Source: Pempheris klunzingeri
Taxonomy: Eukaryota; Chordata; Actinopteri; Acropomatiformes; Pempheridae
Assembly (NCBI RefSeq): GCF_042242105.1
Contig: NC_092012.1
Span: 1,989,470-2,053,469, forward strand
DNA length: 64,000 bases
Direction: 5' to 3'
Below the pieces are notes generated by a model, which did no database searches, was not told the DNA's origin, and saw nothing but the letters and a program-made list of their open reading frames with translations. Positions 34,547-47,109 of the stretch are shown piece by piece (position 1 is the first letter of the stretch; every line of letters starts with the position of its first letter). Made by a program: the position numbers and the translations under genes.

Positions 34547-37500
34547 TTAGCTTTCAAACACAGGCAGAGGTTGGTATTTAACCCTTGACACTCTGGTTTT
34601 GTACACCACCACCCCACAGATCATGCCGACCGCTGCGAGAAGACATCCGGCGATGAAAACCAGGTTCAGATTCACGTTCACCGCTGGACAAGAGAGAAGC
34701 ACAGTTTGAATTCGATCTTGTCTCAAAGTGTAAGTGGGACTCAAACGGGCCAGAAAACTCCCTGTTTTCATACCTGGGCTTTCGGTGCGCTCTGCTGATC
34801 TCCTCAGGCGCAGGGGACCCTGGGAAATGAGGTGCCTGGCTGTCTGGGTGACGACTTCTCTCTTCCGGTGGTGATGCTGATGGCGGTGACCACCTGACCG
34901 TGTGGAGTTGATGCATCCCTGGGAGCACCTGGTGCCGGGTGCCCCTGCTTCACACATGAGCACTGAGCAGCTGATGTACACCTGAACGCAACAGACCAAC
35001 ACACAAAACATCAAACCTCACACAGTGTCAGTGGAGTCACTAAATAGACCACATGAGGAAGGTGACAGCTGAAAGACATTAGAGGTGTTTGAGTCGCCAA
35101 CGGCCGACAGACGTCGACCGCTGATTGTTTGATGATTGATTCAAAACATGATCAATGAAAGTGACGCCTCTGTGCGGCTGATGAACAGACTTAGTGAAGC
35201 TCTGGGAACACTGGGCCCAGACGTGGCCTTCAAACAGGCCTGAAGATTCCTAAAATTTCTTTTTCTGGTCATTAAAATAGCCGCAGACGGTCTCAGGGAA
35301 TTAATTTAACAGTCTGACAAAACTTTAACAGATTAACTCCCACAGCAAAAAACATTACAGGTCAAAAACTGTGGATTTCCTTTTCTTTTATGCTGATTGT
35401 GCAGCACTTTGGATCAACTGCTGTTACTTCCTTTCTTTGTTTAAAAAGTCTCTTTTCATGTATTTTCTTTTGCATTTATTGGCATAAACACTCTTGAGGA
35501 TGTTTAATCACTGATGTGTTAAGTGTTTAGTGCAAAGATGTGTTTCACATTGTGAGTTGTGAGAAACATTAAGCCTCTAATAGTCAGAGTTGTTGGATAT
35601 AATGAGGAAACTCTGACTTGGGCCTTAGAGACGTCACAGAGACATTCAGAGTCACTTGTTCCAGTCTAAACACTTTCTAAACCCATTCTTTACCTGGTCG
35701 TGCAAGCCGATGAACTTGAAGGCCTCCATGCTGAACTTGAATTGTTTCTGATGGCTGGAGTGGATTTGAACTGTTGAGTCCACCGTACACCTAGTGAGAG
35801 CACAAATAAGAGACTTTACACATGGATGCCATTACAGGGGCACATGTATTACTCTATTGAAGGTATTTACATTGTAAGGAAAAGTAAGTGAGTCATTGAT
35901 GTTTACATCCAGGGGGAGATAATCATATACCTACCCGTTCTCAATGATGGAGTAAGTCGGCCAGTAGTTGGGGTTGTCATAAGGTGCAGCTCTGCAGGAC
36001 TCCACAAACAGCTCGGTGGTGTTGAGCTGAGAGGTGGCCTCGATCTCCATGTAAATCCTGCTCCCTACGTCGTACTCGAGAGGGTATGAGCTCGGATCAA
36101 TCATGGTCCTGAACTGGTTGTCAGGGTAGAACTCAAACTGGTAGGTGAAGGTGCCCAAGCCTTTCTCCCACACGGTGATGTTCTCCCTGTGTGCTGTGAA
36201 GCCCAGGGACACGTTCCCCTGTTTGGAGTACTGGCACTTGAACTGAACCTCCACCAGGTGCTTTCTGGTGATGAGATCTCTACCGTTGTCAACTGTGGTG
36301 ATTTCATTCTTGAAAATGAGGCTTTCATTGTCTTCCTGCAGAGGGAAAAGTGATCAGTCCTCACACAGCCAATGACAAAGTAAATGAGAGAGGAGAGCAG
36401 CGGGTGAGGAAGTACCTCGATCTGAGTACCACACGCGTTGAGGGGGACGACGGCGATGACGTGAGTGCTGTTGGAGTATCGCTGGAGGCTGCAGGCGGTG
36501 TTGCTGGGGTCACTGAGCCGCAAATGATCCTCATGGAGTCCAGAGAGTGAAGATTTCTCAACCTCGACTCTCATTGTGGACTCACCACAGATCACATTGG
36601 CTTCGACTGGAACAAGAGGCACACGTGCAGCGTGTCATGTATGAATAAAAACACATCATGCTGAAAGGAGGGCATATTATTATTTACTTTTTTCCTTAAT
36701 GCAGAAGTTCAAAGTACAGAAATAGAATGAATCTTTTATATCATGTGTAATATTTCACTTTGTATTGATTTTATGCAAATGTTGCTGTTAACCTGCTATG
36801 AGCAGCATGTGTCCGTAGGCAGGAGATGTTTATTACCAGGATAATCTGAGGGATTCAGCCCTGTGTTTTGGACTCCTCCTGCCCTCTAGTGGTCAAAAAT
36901 CACTTAATGCAGCTTTAATGGTTCCCTGAGGGAGCACATGCATACCTGGATGCACACAGGTAACACCTGTATTAAACACCTCCATCACTATTCTATACCG
37001 CTCTTCTCTTAGGGCTGCGGTGGGGCCGGAGCCAATCCCAGCTGACTTTGGGCGAGAGGCTGGGACCAATCACTCGTCAATCACAGGGCCGATACATTCA
37101 GTTTAGAGTGACCAATTAACCTGCATGTGTTTGGACGGTGGGAGGACGCTGGAGAACCAGAGAGAGTGCAGAAAGAACCTTCGACCTTCTTACTGTGAGG
37201 CTTCAGTGCTGCCCGCCATGCTGCCCACATAAGATTAAGTGTTTTTGTGTCTTCAGCATGTGATATATGTGGTGAGAGTATAATAAATGCACCTGTAAAG
37301 CTGTCACATGATAAAATGACTCACATTGCCTGGGCTTGACGTCCACCACGACACACCTCATGTCAGACTGATAGATGCCAGACCTGAAAGGCAGCAGCAA
37401 ACACTCATTTAACACTTTAACCGAGGAGACCTGGTCATAACACTGACGTTTACTTTATCTAAGTTTATATATATATGACCATCCTCATACTGAACACTAA

Positions 37501-37739
37501 TGTCTCGTACACAACATAACTTCTAACATACATTACATCACTTCCTGACATGTGCATTTTAATCCAAACTATGATCTTTTCCTAAACTTCACCAAGTAGT
37601 TTCGCTGCCTAAGCCAAACCAAACCGTGTTAACTCAGGTCATGGAGAAGTTATATGCTTTAACTCTTTAATTAGAGTTTAATCTAGACCTGCTCTTTATG
37701 TAAAGCGTCTTGAGATAACGCTGTTATGAATTGGTGCTC

Positions 37740-37783
<44 letters not shown>

Positions 37784-40700
37784 GGCTGGTTCTTATCTGT
37801 CCTGTAGAGGACGCTGAATATTCAAACATGTCGCTTTGGGAGTCACTGGAAATCATCCAGTTCTGTCACTGTCACTTCGGTATGAGGATGTTTTGAGATA
37901 ATATCCGGGTTTGAATTTTTTTCTTTTGATTTGTGGCACTGACTTGATACGTGATACACAAATTCTTCCTTTTCATCTGCTTCAATCCATCTTGGCAGCT
38001 TAATAGTTTCCTTATTAGCTCATCTTAAGTTTCATCTCTCAGGTTCAGTTGCAACATTAGCTCTACCTCGGTGCTTAGAGTTGTTGTACAAACGCCCAAG
38101 CACCGAGAAATGTCACCTACTGTGAAGATGGGCTTCCGTGGTTGTGGAAATAGGGATAGATGTAGGGTGGACTGGTGGTTGCAGCAGACCTGCAATGTAA
38201 TATGAAACGTTAAATCACTGTTTCACACACGTATTATTTCTGCTGTAAATGAAATGAACCCAAGGCTCACTGTGTCACAGCTTCAACAGCAAAGCAGACT
38301 GGGAAATGATCTCCCAGGTCTTCTGCAGTAGGCGTCCACCTGATGACAAACTCATCATGCGTGGTCCTGTGCTTGCTGATATTCAGCGGCCCGCTGATGA
38401 TCATGTCATGGACTCTGTATAAAAACAGGAGACCAGAGATGTGCTTGACTTTGCTGACGTCATCCTGCTCGCTGAAATGATGGGAATGATGGTTTCTCAC
38501 TTACGTTGCGTACGCAGCTTGTGCTCTGACTCTGATCTCCACTTCTTTGTTGACCTCTGCTCGGATGTGTGCTGCATTTTCAGGTGTTGGGTGCACAAAC
38601 TTTGGCAAGTATTGTCCGTCCTGACACGACGGAGCAGATGGGTCCACTAGAGGTAAAAAAGATCAATTTAAATTCCAAATGCAACAGGTAACCAGCACCT
38701 ATGAGAAAACTGCCGCTTTGCTGCCGTCTGTGGATTTAAAACATTAAAGCTTGTCAGCCACATCTATTCAGCCAGTGATGTCCCAGCAAGAAACTAAAGT
38801 AAGAGATGAAGTGTTTCTTCACAGGTTGAGTGAATACTTCTACTTCTTAGGCTTTTAGAACCCTGATGGTTTGCATAAAAATCTAGAGACACATTTTTTT
38901 AAGGAGCTCTATGATGAAAATATTGACCTCAATGTCTCTGAAGTAATGGGTCACGTGTTGAGCTTCAAAATGTATGAACGTTTAAACCCAATGACGGAAG
39001 TGCAGCAGCAGTTTTTTCGCTCATTGAGATTCATGTCAGATAATTATGAGAAGTTAAACTTACCAAGTACGGAGAACTGCAAAGGTAGTTTACTGAGAGG
39101 AGTGACATACAGTGGGTTTGTAATGTATGGTGGGGTGGTCGTGGAGGGTGCTTGGGTTGAGGTTGTGACTATGGGTGCAGGTGTGGGGTGCCACCACCAC
39201 CATGATTGTGTGGTTGTGGGTGTTGTTGTGGTGGTTGCTGCAGTTGTGGTGTGCCCCCACCACCACCATGGGTATGTGGTTGTCGGTGTGGGTGTTGTTG
39301 TGGTGGCTGCTTCGGTTGTGGGTGCGGGCGTGGTAGTGGTGTGCCCCCACCACCACCATGGGTGTGTGGTTGTCGGTGTGGGTGTTGTTGTGGTGGCTGC
39401 TTCGGTTGTGGGTGCGGGCGTGGTAGTGGTGTGCCCCCACCACCACCATGGGTATGTGGTTGTCGGTGTGGGTGTTGTTGTGGTGGCTACTTCGGTTGTG
39501 GGTGCGGGCGTGGTAGTGGTGTGCCCCCACCACCACCACCGTGGGGTTACATGGTGTGCAGGCCCGGTGGGTGCAGGGGTCGGATGGTGCCACCACCACC
39601 ATTGGTTTGTAGTTTGTGCAGGCCCAGTGGGTGCAGGGGTCGGATGGTGCCACCACCACCATGGGGTTGTAGTTTGTACAGGCGTGGTCGGTGCAGTAGT
39701 TGGATGCTGCCACCCCCAGCCATGTGTTACAGGCACAATTGACAATTGTCTCCGTCTCCTCACAGGCAGTGCAGCTCTGGATGATCCGTCGGTGTAGGCC
39801 AGAGTGATGGGCCTTTGGGGGAAGTCCTCCACCACCAACTCAAATGCAAAGACTCTGGGATCTGCACTGGCGCTGCGGTAGTGTAGAGTGCAGGAGTCCT
39901 AAAGATGTGAACAGTTAGTAGGGAAGTGAGGCAAAACGTCAACCTGGTGTTGTGCAGTGTGATTATTCAACTGACCTGATCCAAGTGGAACCCTGCACTG
40001 CCGAAGTTTCCATATCTGCATCGAACTCTGTCACCATCCGGATCGAAGGACGACAGATTGTATGTGCGTGGGCAGTTCTGAGGAACCCTTGAATAGACAC
40101 ACAAACACAATAATAATAATAATTATAATAATGCATTTTATTTAGGGCGCCTTTCAAGGCTCTCAAGTCTGTAACAGTCGTCTTTATGATAAAGGATCAG
40201 AAAAACAGCAAACACAAGTCATACAAAGCTAATGGCTAGTGGTGTAGTGGACATGTTGCATGCAGAATAACCAATACTCTTACTGTAATTCACAATGACA
40301 AGAAAAAAAGAGTTTATATTACTGTTCTTTTTGGTAATTAATCATTTGTTGACCTTTCTATTTTTTCAGACATCGGTGTTTTTCCCAAAGCAGTAAAGGT
40401 AGACAGAGTAATAATTCAATGAAAACTTGTTTTCATTTTCCAAACGAGTCTGATGGCAAATGTTTTTGTTTGTAGACGTACCACCACGATGGGGGCGACT
40501 GCAGGGGACTTACCGTAGGAAAGGTAGAATGGCAACGTCTGGTGATTTATTTGGTTCTCCAGTGTCAGATCTGGTTCCCAAATCCACAGAGGTCTCCAGG
40601 TCCCACCAGTGAATCGTATTCCGTGTTGGGATCCAACAACAGTTTCTCTCCCTGGTTGGTGTGGAAACAACCACAACAAATAGAAATGTGCAGTTGATGA

Positions 40701-42512
40701 ATAAGATGATGCTTCACAAACTGTATTTAATAAACACACATCAAGAACAGCAACAATGTTAAGTGAAACAAAAAGCTCACCTCATCTGAAAGGGTCTGTT
40801 ACTTGGGAGGATGCGTGTTGAGACTATCTCACTTTCACACCACTGGTTGTTAGACTGTGGTGCATTGGTGCTTCTGTCAAGTTCGCCGCTCTGAGTTCTG
40901 CTGTTGTAGCCACAGTTGCCGCTGGAACAATGCCAGTAATGGGAGTAGAAGGAGGAATCAGAACACTGTTCAAAGGTTTCCCTGTTGCGAAGTTCCACCT
41001 GTGGAAAAAGATCCAATTAAGCAGCTGTGCAGTTGGAGGTGAAGGACATTTCTGTAAATAACATTTCTGTTGATTTTAGCAAACACACCAGTTATATCAG
41101 CCTTTTTTAACAAGGACGACAAATGTAGTTAAAGGTCATTTCTTAGATTTTCTTAAATAAAAAAAAACCAATAACAATAATATAATAATATTGTAATCAG
41201 TCAGTTAAGTCACTCCTCGGATCCTGAGATGAAGAAGGTAAAAGAAAACAGGAGAGAAAACCACAATGACAACAATAAGAATAATGTTAGACTGAATTAT
41301 GCTCATCCAGTCCCTGTTACAATGTCAGATATGCTGCCGTAAATTATTGATCTCCAGAAAACTGTAGAAACATTGCAGCTAATCGGGATCCGAGCAAAGA
41401 ATAAAGAACAAAGTCATTAATCCCACGGCAGTCTTCATCGTTTAGTAAGCATATAGTAATCACAGAAAGGTTTTAAAACATCAAATAAGAGGAAGAGCAA
41501 GAATGAAAGCAGGAATCAAAAACAGAAGAAATTTCAGAATTTTAACAACAACAATCAATAATGGTTTGGATCCGTCCCACGTTCAGTTCTTCCTCTCAGG
41601 CATAAAGAAATGTGAACATACAGCTGCCGTACATGTTACGCCAAAAAGCTGAGGTCTGATAAAATAATCCCCACTAATGAAAAATGTTTTTTCTTTGGGT
41701 TCCTACCATTGAACAGTTACATGCAAATATACTAGAGACATTCAAGGTTTGTACTGTTTGAGAAAAGAAGATATTAACCCCTTGAAGGTCCTCAGAAATA
41801 ATCACGTTAAAGATCCTTACACACATAAATGTGTATGCATAAAAACAAGCCATAAAAATGTTAAAAATCTTTCTTTTTTTAAAATTTTTTTTAAATAGTT
41901 TTTTAGACCAGCATCAGCCCTAATCATACATATCAAATTTTAATTAGTTTTTTAAAAAATTAACCCTTAAATTGCCATGTTTTTGTCATGATGCGCATCA
42001 TTTTATGGTCTAAAATACACAAAAAATACATGAAAAAAATTGAGAACTCTGAAAAATTCACCATCTTGCAAAATTATAAGCAATATGCATGAAAAACTGA
42101 TAAAATATGCTAAAAATAAAAATCATAACACACTAGAAAGTGCTGAAGACCCTCAAAGGGTTAATCAATAAAATTATGTTGCTATTGTCAGTGTACTCAA
42201 AGACACGTTACAAGATAAAAAATTAAAAAATAGAGGAATGCAAAATGTTCTATATCATATTAAAACAATCAAAATAGCATAATTAACAGAGCAACAGCAA
42301 TAATACTAATGATGAATGATAACATTTAGCAAACAAACATATTCACACATTATCTATAACGCCTGTTGCACATCAGTAAACGTTGCATCTCTCACCCTAA
42401 ATGTCCCATCAGGGTTTCTTCCTTTGTAGGAGAAGGTCATGGTTCCCCCAAAGTAATGTGACGCCGACGCCCCAGAGACCAGGAGCAGCAGAAGCACCGC
42501 TGTGACGGCCAT
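34547..42512 (-). CDS. ZP-domain membrane protein with Trp-rich mucin linker, copy D (complete)
   Basis: Thirteen exons: 42396..42512, 40781..40998, 40514..40651, 39976..40087, 39064..39898, 38505..38646, 38271..38414, 37325..37383, 36416..36606, 35935..36335, 35694..35790, 34774..34981, 34547..34683. They sum to 933 codons with consistent phases. Signal peptide, about residues 1-18 ([14 protein letters not shown]). Cys-rich N-region to 195 ([50 protein letters not shown]). RRRR cleavage site at 242-245, then a mucin-like linker to 473 with seven WWWW blocks. A beta-rich region follows at 474-588 ([28 protein letters not shown]). The ten-Cys ZP module runs from about 590 to 870, then a basic site (HHRKRE) and a transmembrane helix in 888-932. 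The family's general role is extracellular matrix or mucus-type polymers; the specific role is unknown. Confidence 0.85.
36985..37190 (+). repeat. Degenerate teleost interspersed repeat in an intron of copy D
   Basis: It is related to 21990..22310 (CCCAGCTGACTTTGGGCGAGAGGC, AATCACAGGGCC, GACCAATTAACCTGCATGTG). It lies in the long intron between the first ZP exon and the YQSDMRC exon. Confidence 0.6.
37680..37785 (+). repeat. Retroelement 3' tail with (GATT)n
   Basis: TAAAGCGTCTTGAGATAACG, then CTATAAATAAAGATTGATTG repeated. This is a tail found very often at the ends of fish retroelement copies. Confidence 0.6.
39064..39898 (-). repeat. Mucin-like exon of copy D with 93-bp repeats encoding WWWW
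   Basis: This single 835-bp exon holds the basic cleavage site and the linker. The central part repeats every 93 bp (31 residues, near 39248, 39341, 39434, 39527), each with [16 protein letters not shown]. Shorter units, [15 protein letters not shown], lie near 39590 and 39650, and a last [10 protein letters not shown] is near 39191. The tryptophans come from runs of CCACCACCACCA on the plus strand. Confidence 0.9.
41778..42160. mobile_element. Short TTAA-flanked inverted-repeat element (MITE), intron 1 of copy D
   Basis: It is flanked by TTAA on both sides (41774-41777, 42161-42164). Its ends are CCCCTTGAAGGTCCTCAG and the complement of CTGAAGACCCTCAAAGGG, matching at about 16 of 18 positions. 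There is no ORF. The TTAA target and CCC start are typical of piggyBac-type non-autonomous elements. It is absent from the same intron in copies B and C. Confidence 0.65.
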
Positions 42513-42564
42513 GATGCCTCAAACTCACCTCTGTCTCCTGCTGCGCTCACATCCACCTGCTGCA

Positions 42565-42573
42565 CCTTATATA
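42565..42573 (-). promoter_or_regulatory. TATA box of copy D
   Basis: TATATAAGG on the minus strand lies about 53 bases upstream of the ATG at 42512 and is conserved in B and C. The likely transcription start is about 42540. A possible GTGAGT donor lies between this and the ATG, so a 5' UTR intron cannot be excluded. Confidence 0.6.
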
Positions 42574-42699
42574 CACTAACAGGTTGGCCAGTGAAGCTGC
42601 CAACAGTCCTGCTGGGCACAATGGCATGCCCACTATGTGTCAGAACAATAGGCCATCTGCAAAACTGGTTTCACTGAACAAATAAACTGAAAGTATTTC

Positions 42700-45630
42700 A
42701 TACTTAATACTCCTTGAACGTACTCTTGTCACGTCAAATGTTGGGAAATGGAAACTGAAGCACAATCATTGTAGGGTATGGGATTTATTTATTATAGTGG
42801 ATGTCGTACACGATACCATCCTAATGATAATGTAAACAGTCATAAACATGGTTTAAACATGCGGCTCAGAGGTGCAGTGGGTCGTCCATCGACCAACCTC
42901 CACCCAACACGGACCCCGACAGAAAGCCACCCACATCAGAGCCTGGTTCTGTTCGAGGTTTCTTCCTGTTAAAGGGAGTTTTTCCTGCCACTGTTGCCTA
43001 ATATAATATCAGATTTTTGCTCATGTGGGGATTCTTGAATCCTTGGAGACACTGAAGCCCAACTTGCTCCTGAAGCAGCTTCAGTGTGTGAAAGAACAGT
43101 TTCCTCCAGCTTAGATTCCTCCTGTACGAATGATGAGCGAATGGGTGAATGAGGATGTAAAAGCGCTTTGAGTAGTCGAAAAGAAGTACAGACCAGTTAC
43201 CGTTTAAGTGAGAAAATAACGTCCTTTTGCAAATTAATACAAAATGTCAAGAGAAGCTCAAATTTGTATTTTGGTTCGTGCTTCATTTGCAGGAATGTTT
43301 GCCAGATCAGATGCATCAATTGAAAGTCAATTGAAGTGCTGATGAATGATTGCTAGCAGGCGTTTCTTCAGAATGAGAAACTTATTTTCACAGTAACTCT
43401 ACCACCAACATCACTCAAATGGTATTTTCTAACACAAACACTAAATCAATGCTGTTATGCAATCTAGACGCAGGTATTTTGCTTTCTGTTTCTGTTTTTT
43501 CTCTTAAGGCATCATATAGATTGAAGCAGGTGCTTGTAATAGTGAGCAGAGACACAAACGCCACTGTTCCTGGTTAGACAAGCTGGATGGGTGATGGAAT
43601 GCCTCATTATATTTCACACCGCCTCATTTTCATTAATCTGCGTCAGGGTGCTTTTATTTTTTGAGCTGAAAGGTTTTAGCCAGTCTTACATCTGGAGGTC
43701 AGTCATTGTCTTCAATTCGGTGGTTTTTATTTTTGAACCTGACCTGCGTTTTGTTGTTTTCTTCACATATTTTGGGGTCTAATGAAGGGAGGTGCCAAAA
43801 GTTTTGCTAATGGTCCTGTTGATGAATTATTCTTCTGTACATTGCCCTCTTTTTTTATATTTATAATTGTTTTTCTATCTTTTATTCTTGTGTCTATGTG
43901 GAGGGAAACGAACAAAGTAAGAATGTCACCATCGTGTTCTTACTGTGCACATGACAAATAAACATCTTGAATCTTGAATCTTGAATGATCTCAGCCGGCA
44001 CCCGTTTAATGAGCAGAGGTAGCTGCAGTGTAATCCTTCAGGGGAAAAGCAGGGGAACTACCTTTCTCACTCAAAGCTGTCTCTACACCTAACTCAGCAG
44101 GAAGACGAGGAGCAGAGTGGTTCCTTCAGTTCACTGTAGAATAATTGCATCAGTGTGGAATACAACACAACTGAATTAGAAAACAGAGTTACAGAACTTT
44201 TTATACACTCCCATCTGCACAAATGTGTGAAAATCAATCATTTAAACCTTCCCTTAATCTTCATCTCCAATTTGGGCTCAGGTGAGACTCACACAATAGC
44301 TCAATCACTTCTTTGTTGCGTCTTTGAGTATCATATTTAGGTGTGGTACATGTCTACAGTAGTTCTCTCTCACGTAGCTTTTGTCCTGCATGTCTAAAGA
44401 GACGTCTCATTAATGGCATGTTTGGCAACCTCCACTTGGGCCTTTATGTTCTGAGCTGTTTTCCAGTAACATATAATCTTATTCAAATCATTATATTGTG
44501 TAACATATTCCAATAAAGATCAGTCAAACAAATATACAAGTGTAATCTAAGTGTGTGACAGCATCATGGAAAGGATCCCTACAGAGAGAGACCTGGAAGA
44601 TCCTTTTGGTTTAACCACAAACAGCACACACACCAGACTACATTCACTAAAACAGGGATTTTACCTCGTAGAACATGGGAGTCACTGGTCTGTATGTTTG
44701 TTTTACTAAATGTTACACAAATATTGTGTTGGACCAGAACTAACCGTGTAAAACACCAAAGCCACACAATATAACAATAATAATTTAATGGAGGGGAAAA
44801 AAGCTAAATTAACATCAATTCATCAAACTATTGTAGTTTGTCCACTTGATTAACAGCAGCATTTTAGTTTATTGACGATATGTGAAATTTGGCAAACACT
44901 CCTGCAAATTATCTAAGAACAGGAACCAGATTTTGACACGTTTCAGCTTTTTAATGAAAGCAATCTGATTTTTCATTGATGCTTCCAGCCAGGGTGACAG
45001 CTCAGGCCACATCCGAGACCACAAACGCTTAGACGAAATCAGCCAAGAACTTGATGAACTTGCGTCCTTGTTATCTTATTAAATAGTTTCATCTCGGGTA
45101 TTTGCAATGCTGTCGTTTCAAATTTCTAATGGAAGGTTTCAGGTGAACCTGTACTACACACGTAATTTCGTATCAAGACTTATCAAGCTCGATCTACGAA
45201 GAGGTGAGTGCACACATACCTGTCAGTCGTCTTATCAGTGATCAAGTGTCCTTAAACGTGCAATGAAAGCTCTGAGAAACTTGAACATTTGCGATTATCG
45301 GCTGTAAATAGAGCAAGGCCAGGGCCATGCTCCAGTTCACCTGAATCCATAAGGCTACTCTCACCACACTGAGCGCATTCTTACTGACGTGCAGATAATT
45401 CAGATAAAAATCAGAAGCAGGAACCACAATGGTTTGAATCTAACAAGGAAATCTGGGGCAAATAAAATTAGATATGATACGACACTCTTTCCCTGAAATC
45501 CTTCTCAACATTGAAATTGGAAATTTGTTACTTTCAAAACTGACAACCCATCAATTATGCCAGATTGCTGAGATAAAAAGTTAGCTAGCTCTCTTTTTTT
45601 ATCCTTCACACAACTATTTTTGTCACTTTT
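42700..45630. other. Spacer upstream of copy D with retroelement tails, no gene seen
   Basis: At 42880..43190 lies a common fish repeat (TTTCTTCCTGTTAAAGGGAG, then TTTTTCCTGCCACTGTTGCC). At 43790..43986 lies an L2-like 3' end finishing in ACATGACAAATAAACATC and three TTGAATC units. The rest is A/T rich with only short open stretches. Confidence 0.5.
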
Positions 45631-45633
45631 TTC

Positions 45634-46014
45634 ATGTACAAACAAGTGTCGTACAAACAGAGTCATGGTCTCCACATTCACTGCTACGCCGACGATGTCC
45701 AGCTCTACATCTCCACCATCAGCACTGCCGCTCACTCCACCCTGACCAGCTGTCTCACTGGAACTACATCCTGCATGCACGACCACTTCCTCAAACTCAA
45801 CTGCAACAAACTGGACTTGATCCTCATCGGTCCCAAACTCCTCATCAGGATCGTTCAGGACTTCTGCCTCACCATTTTTGACAGCAACCTCTCCTTTCAA
45901 TATCAACCACATCACCAGAACTACCTTTTTCTATCTCAAGAACATAGCTCGCCTCCACCCACCGCTGCCCCCTCCCTCTGGAGAGACTGCACCAATACCT
46001 CTATGTTTTTTTAA
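45634..46014 (+). pseudogene. L2-like LINE reverse transcriptase fragment
   Basis: The plus-strand frame contains the RT catalytic motif YADDVQLYIS and the following LKLNCNKLDLILIGP. This spacing and wording are typical of L2/CR1-group LINEs in fish. The rest of the ORF is missing and the frame drifts after about 45900. Confidence 0.7.
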
Positions 46015-46788
46015 TGAGTATTTTTTAACCTTTTGTAAAAGTGTCTTTGAGTTTCAAGAATAGCACTCGATAAACAAAATGTATTATCATCATTATTATA
46101 TTATTAGTATTCTATATTATATTATTGTTATTGGTTTTAGAACCTGCTTTAATGCCTTTAAGAAGACCTGTCATTACACTGGCTTTGCTTATTCCCACTG
46201 AACCAAACAAAGACAGGTTAATGTCGCCCTCAGTGTGAGTTTTTAGACACCGTGCTGGTGTTTCAAGGGCTGCAGCTGCTAAGTTTAGCAAATTACTGAA
46301 GCAGGCAGCCGTAGTCACCAACCACAACATGACTCTACTCGTGTGTATATGTCTGGGAGCAAGGTAGCAGTGAAAACATGGTGTGGAGTTTCATTAATTT
46401 AATTTCACTTATTGACTACTTCTGTATTCTCTGTTGTCTCCTCAGTCCACCTCGCTGTCCTCCATTGTTTTTCCTGAATAACAACAGCTCCCGGCAACAC
46501 AAAACTGTTGAATGTTGAATGACAGCGAAGCACACAGATTGTTGAAGAACAGCTGCAGCAGCCATATCAGTTATGAGAAATATAATGTGTTTTTTGAACA
46601 TTAAACCAGGTAAACCTGCTCTTGTTGGATTTCCAAGTATGAACTAGAGAAAGAGCATAATGTTTGACATCTAATTTCCATCCATCCACCCACTGTCTGC
46701 AAATGCGTAGATGGATGTAGAGATGGGGTCTATCTCAGCAAATCTTTACTGTTATGTCCTCTGATGTCACTAGGGGGCGTCCTCATGC

Positions 46789-47109
46789 CTACCCATTTTC
46801 AGTGATGGATTTTTTCATACGGGGCAGCTCTGGATGATCGGGATCTGTCGGTGTAGGCCGAGGAGTGATGGGCCTTTGGGGGAAGTCCTCCACCACAGAC
46901 TCAAATGGTGGTGTGGTGGTGGTGTAAAGTGCAGGAGCAGTAAAAATGTGAACATTTAGTATGTAAGTGAGGTAAAACATAAATCCGGTGTCACACAGTG
47001 TATTAGGAAATTGACTCTTCAACAAACCTGTTCTAAATGGTTGCCTGTGAAACATCAAACTTGTCTGACATGTCTGTGGGCAGGAACCCTTGAACAGACA
47101 CAGAAACAC
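46789..47109 (-). pseudogene. Relic exon of the same ZP gene family
   Basis: The minus-strand text APALYTTTTPPFESVVEDFP, followed by QRPITPRPTPTD, aligns with the start of the mucin exon of copy D ([16 protein letters not shown] at about 39800..39890) and its upstream intron. Reading frame and splice sites are damaged. No further exons of this copy are seen, so it is what remains of another array member. Confidence 0.6.

Noticed and set aside
39206..39742. Plus-strand Cys/Gly/Pro-rich frame (CGCGCCCGGC type)
   Set aside because: It is the antisense shadow of the Trp/Thr mucin exon of copy D. The minus-strand frame is the one with conserved flanks and splice phases.
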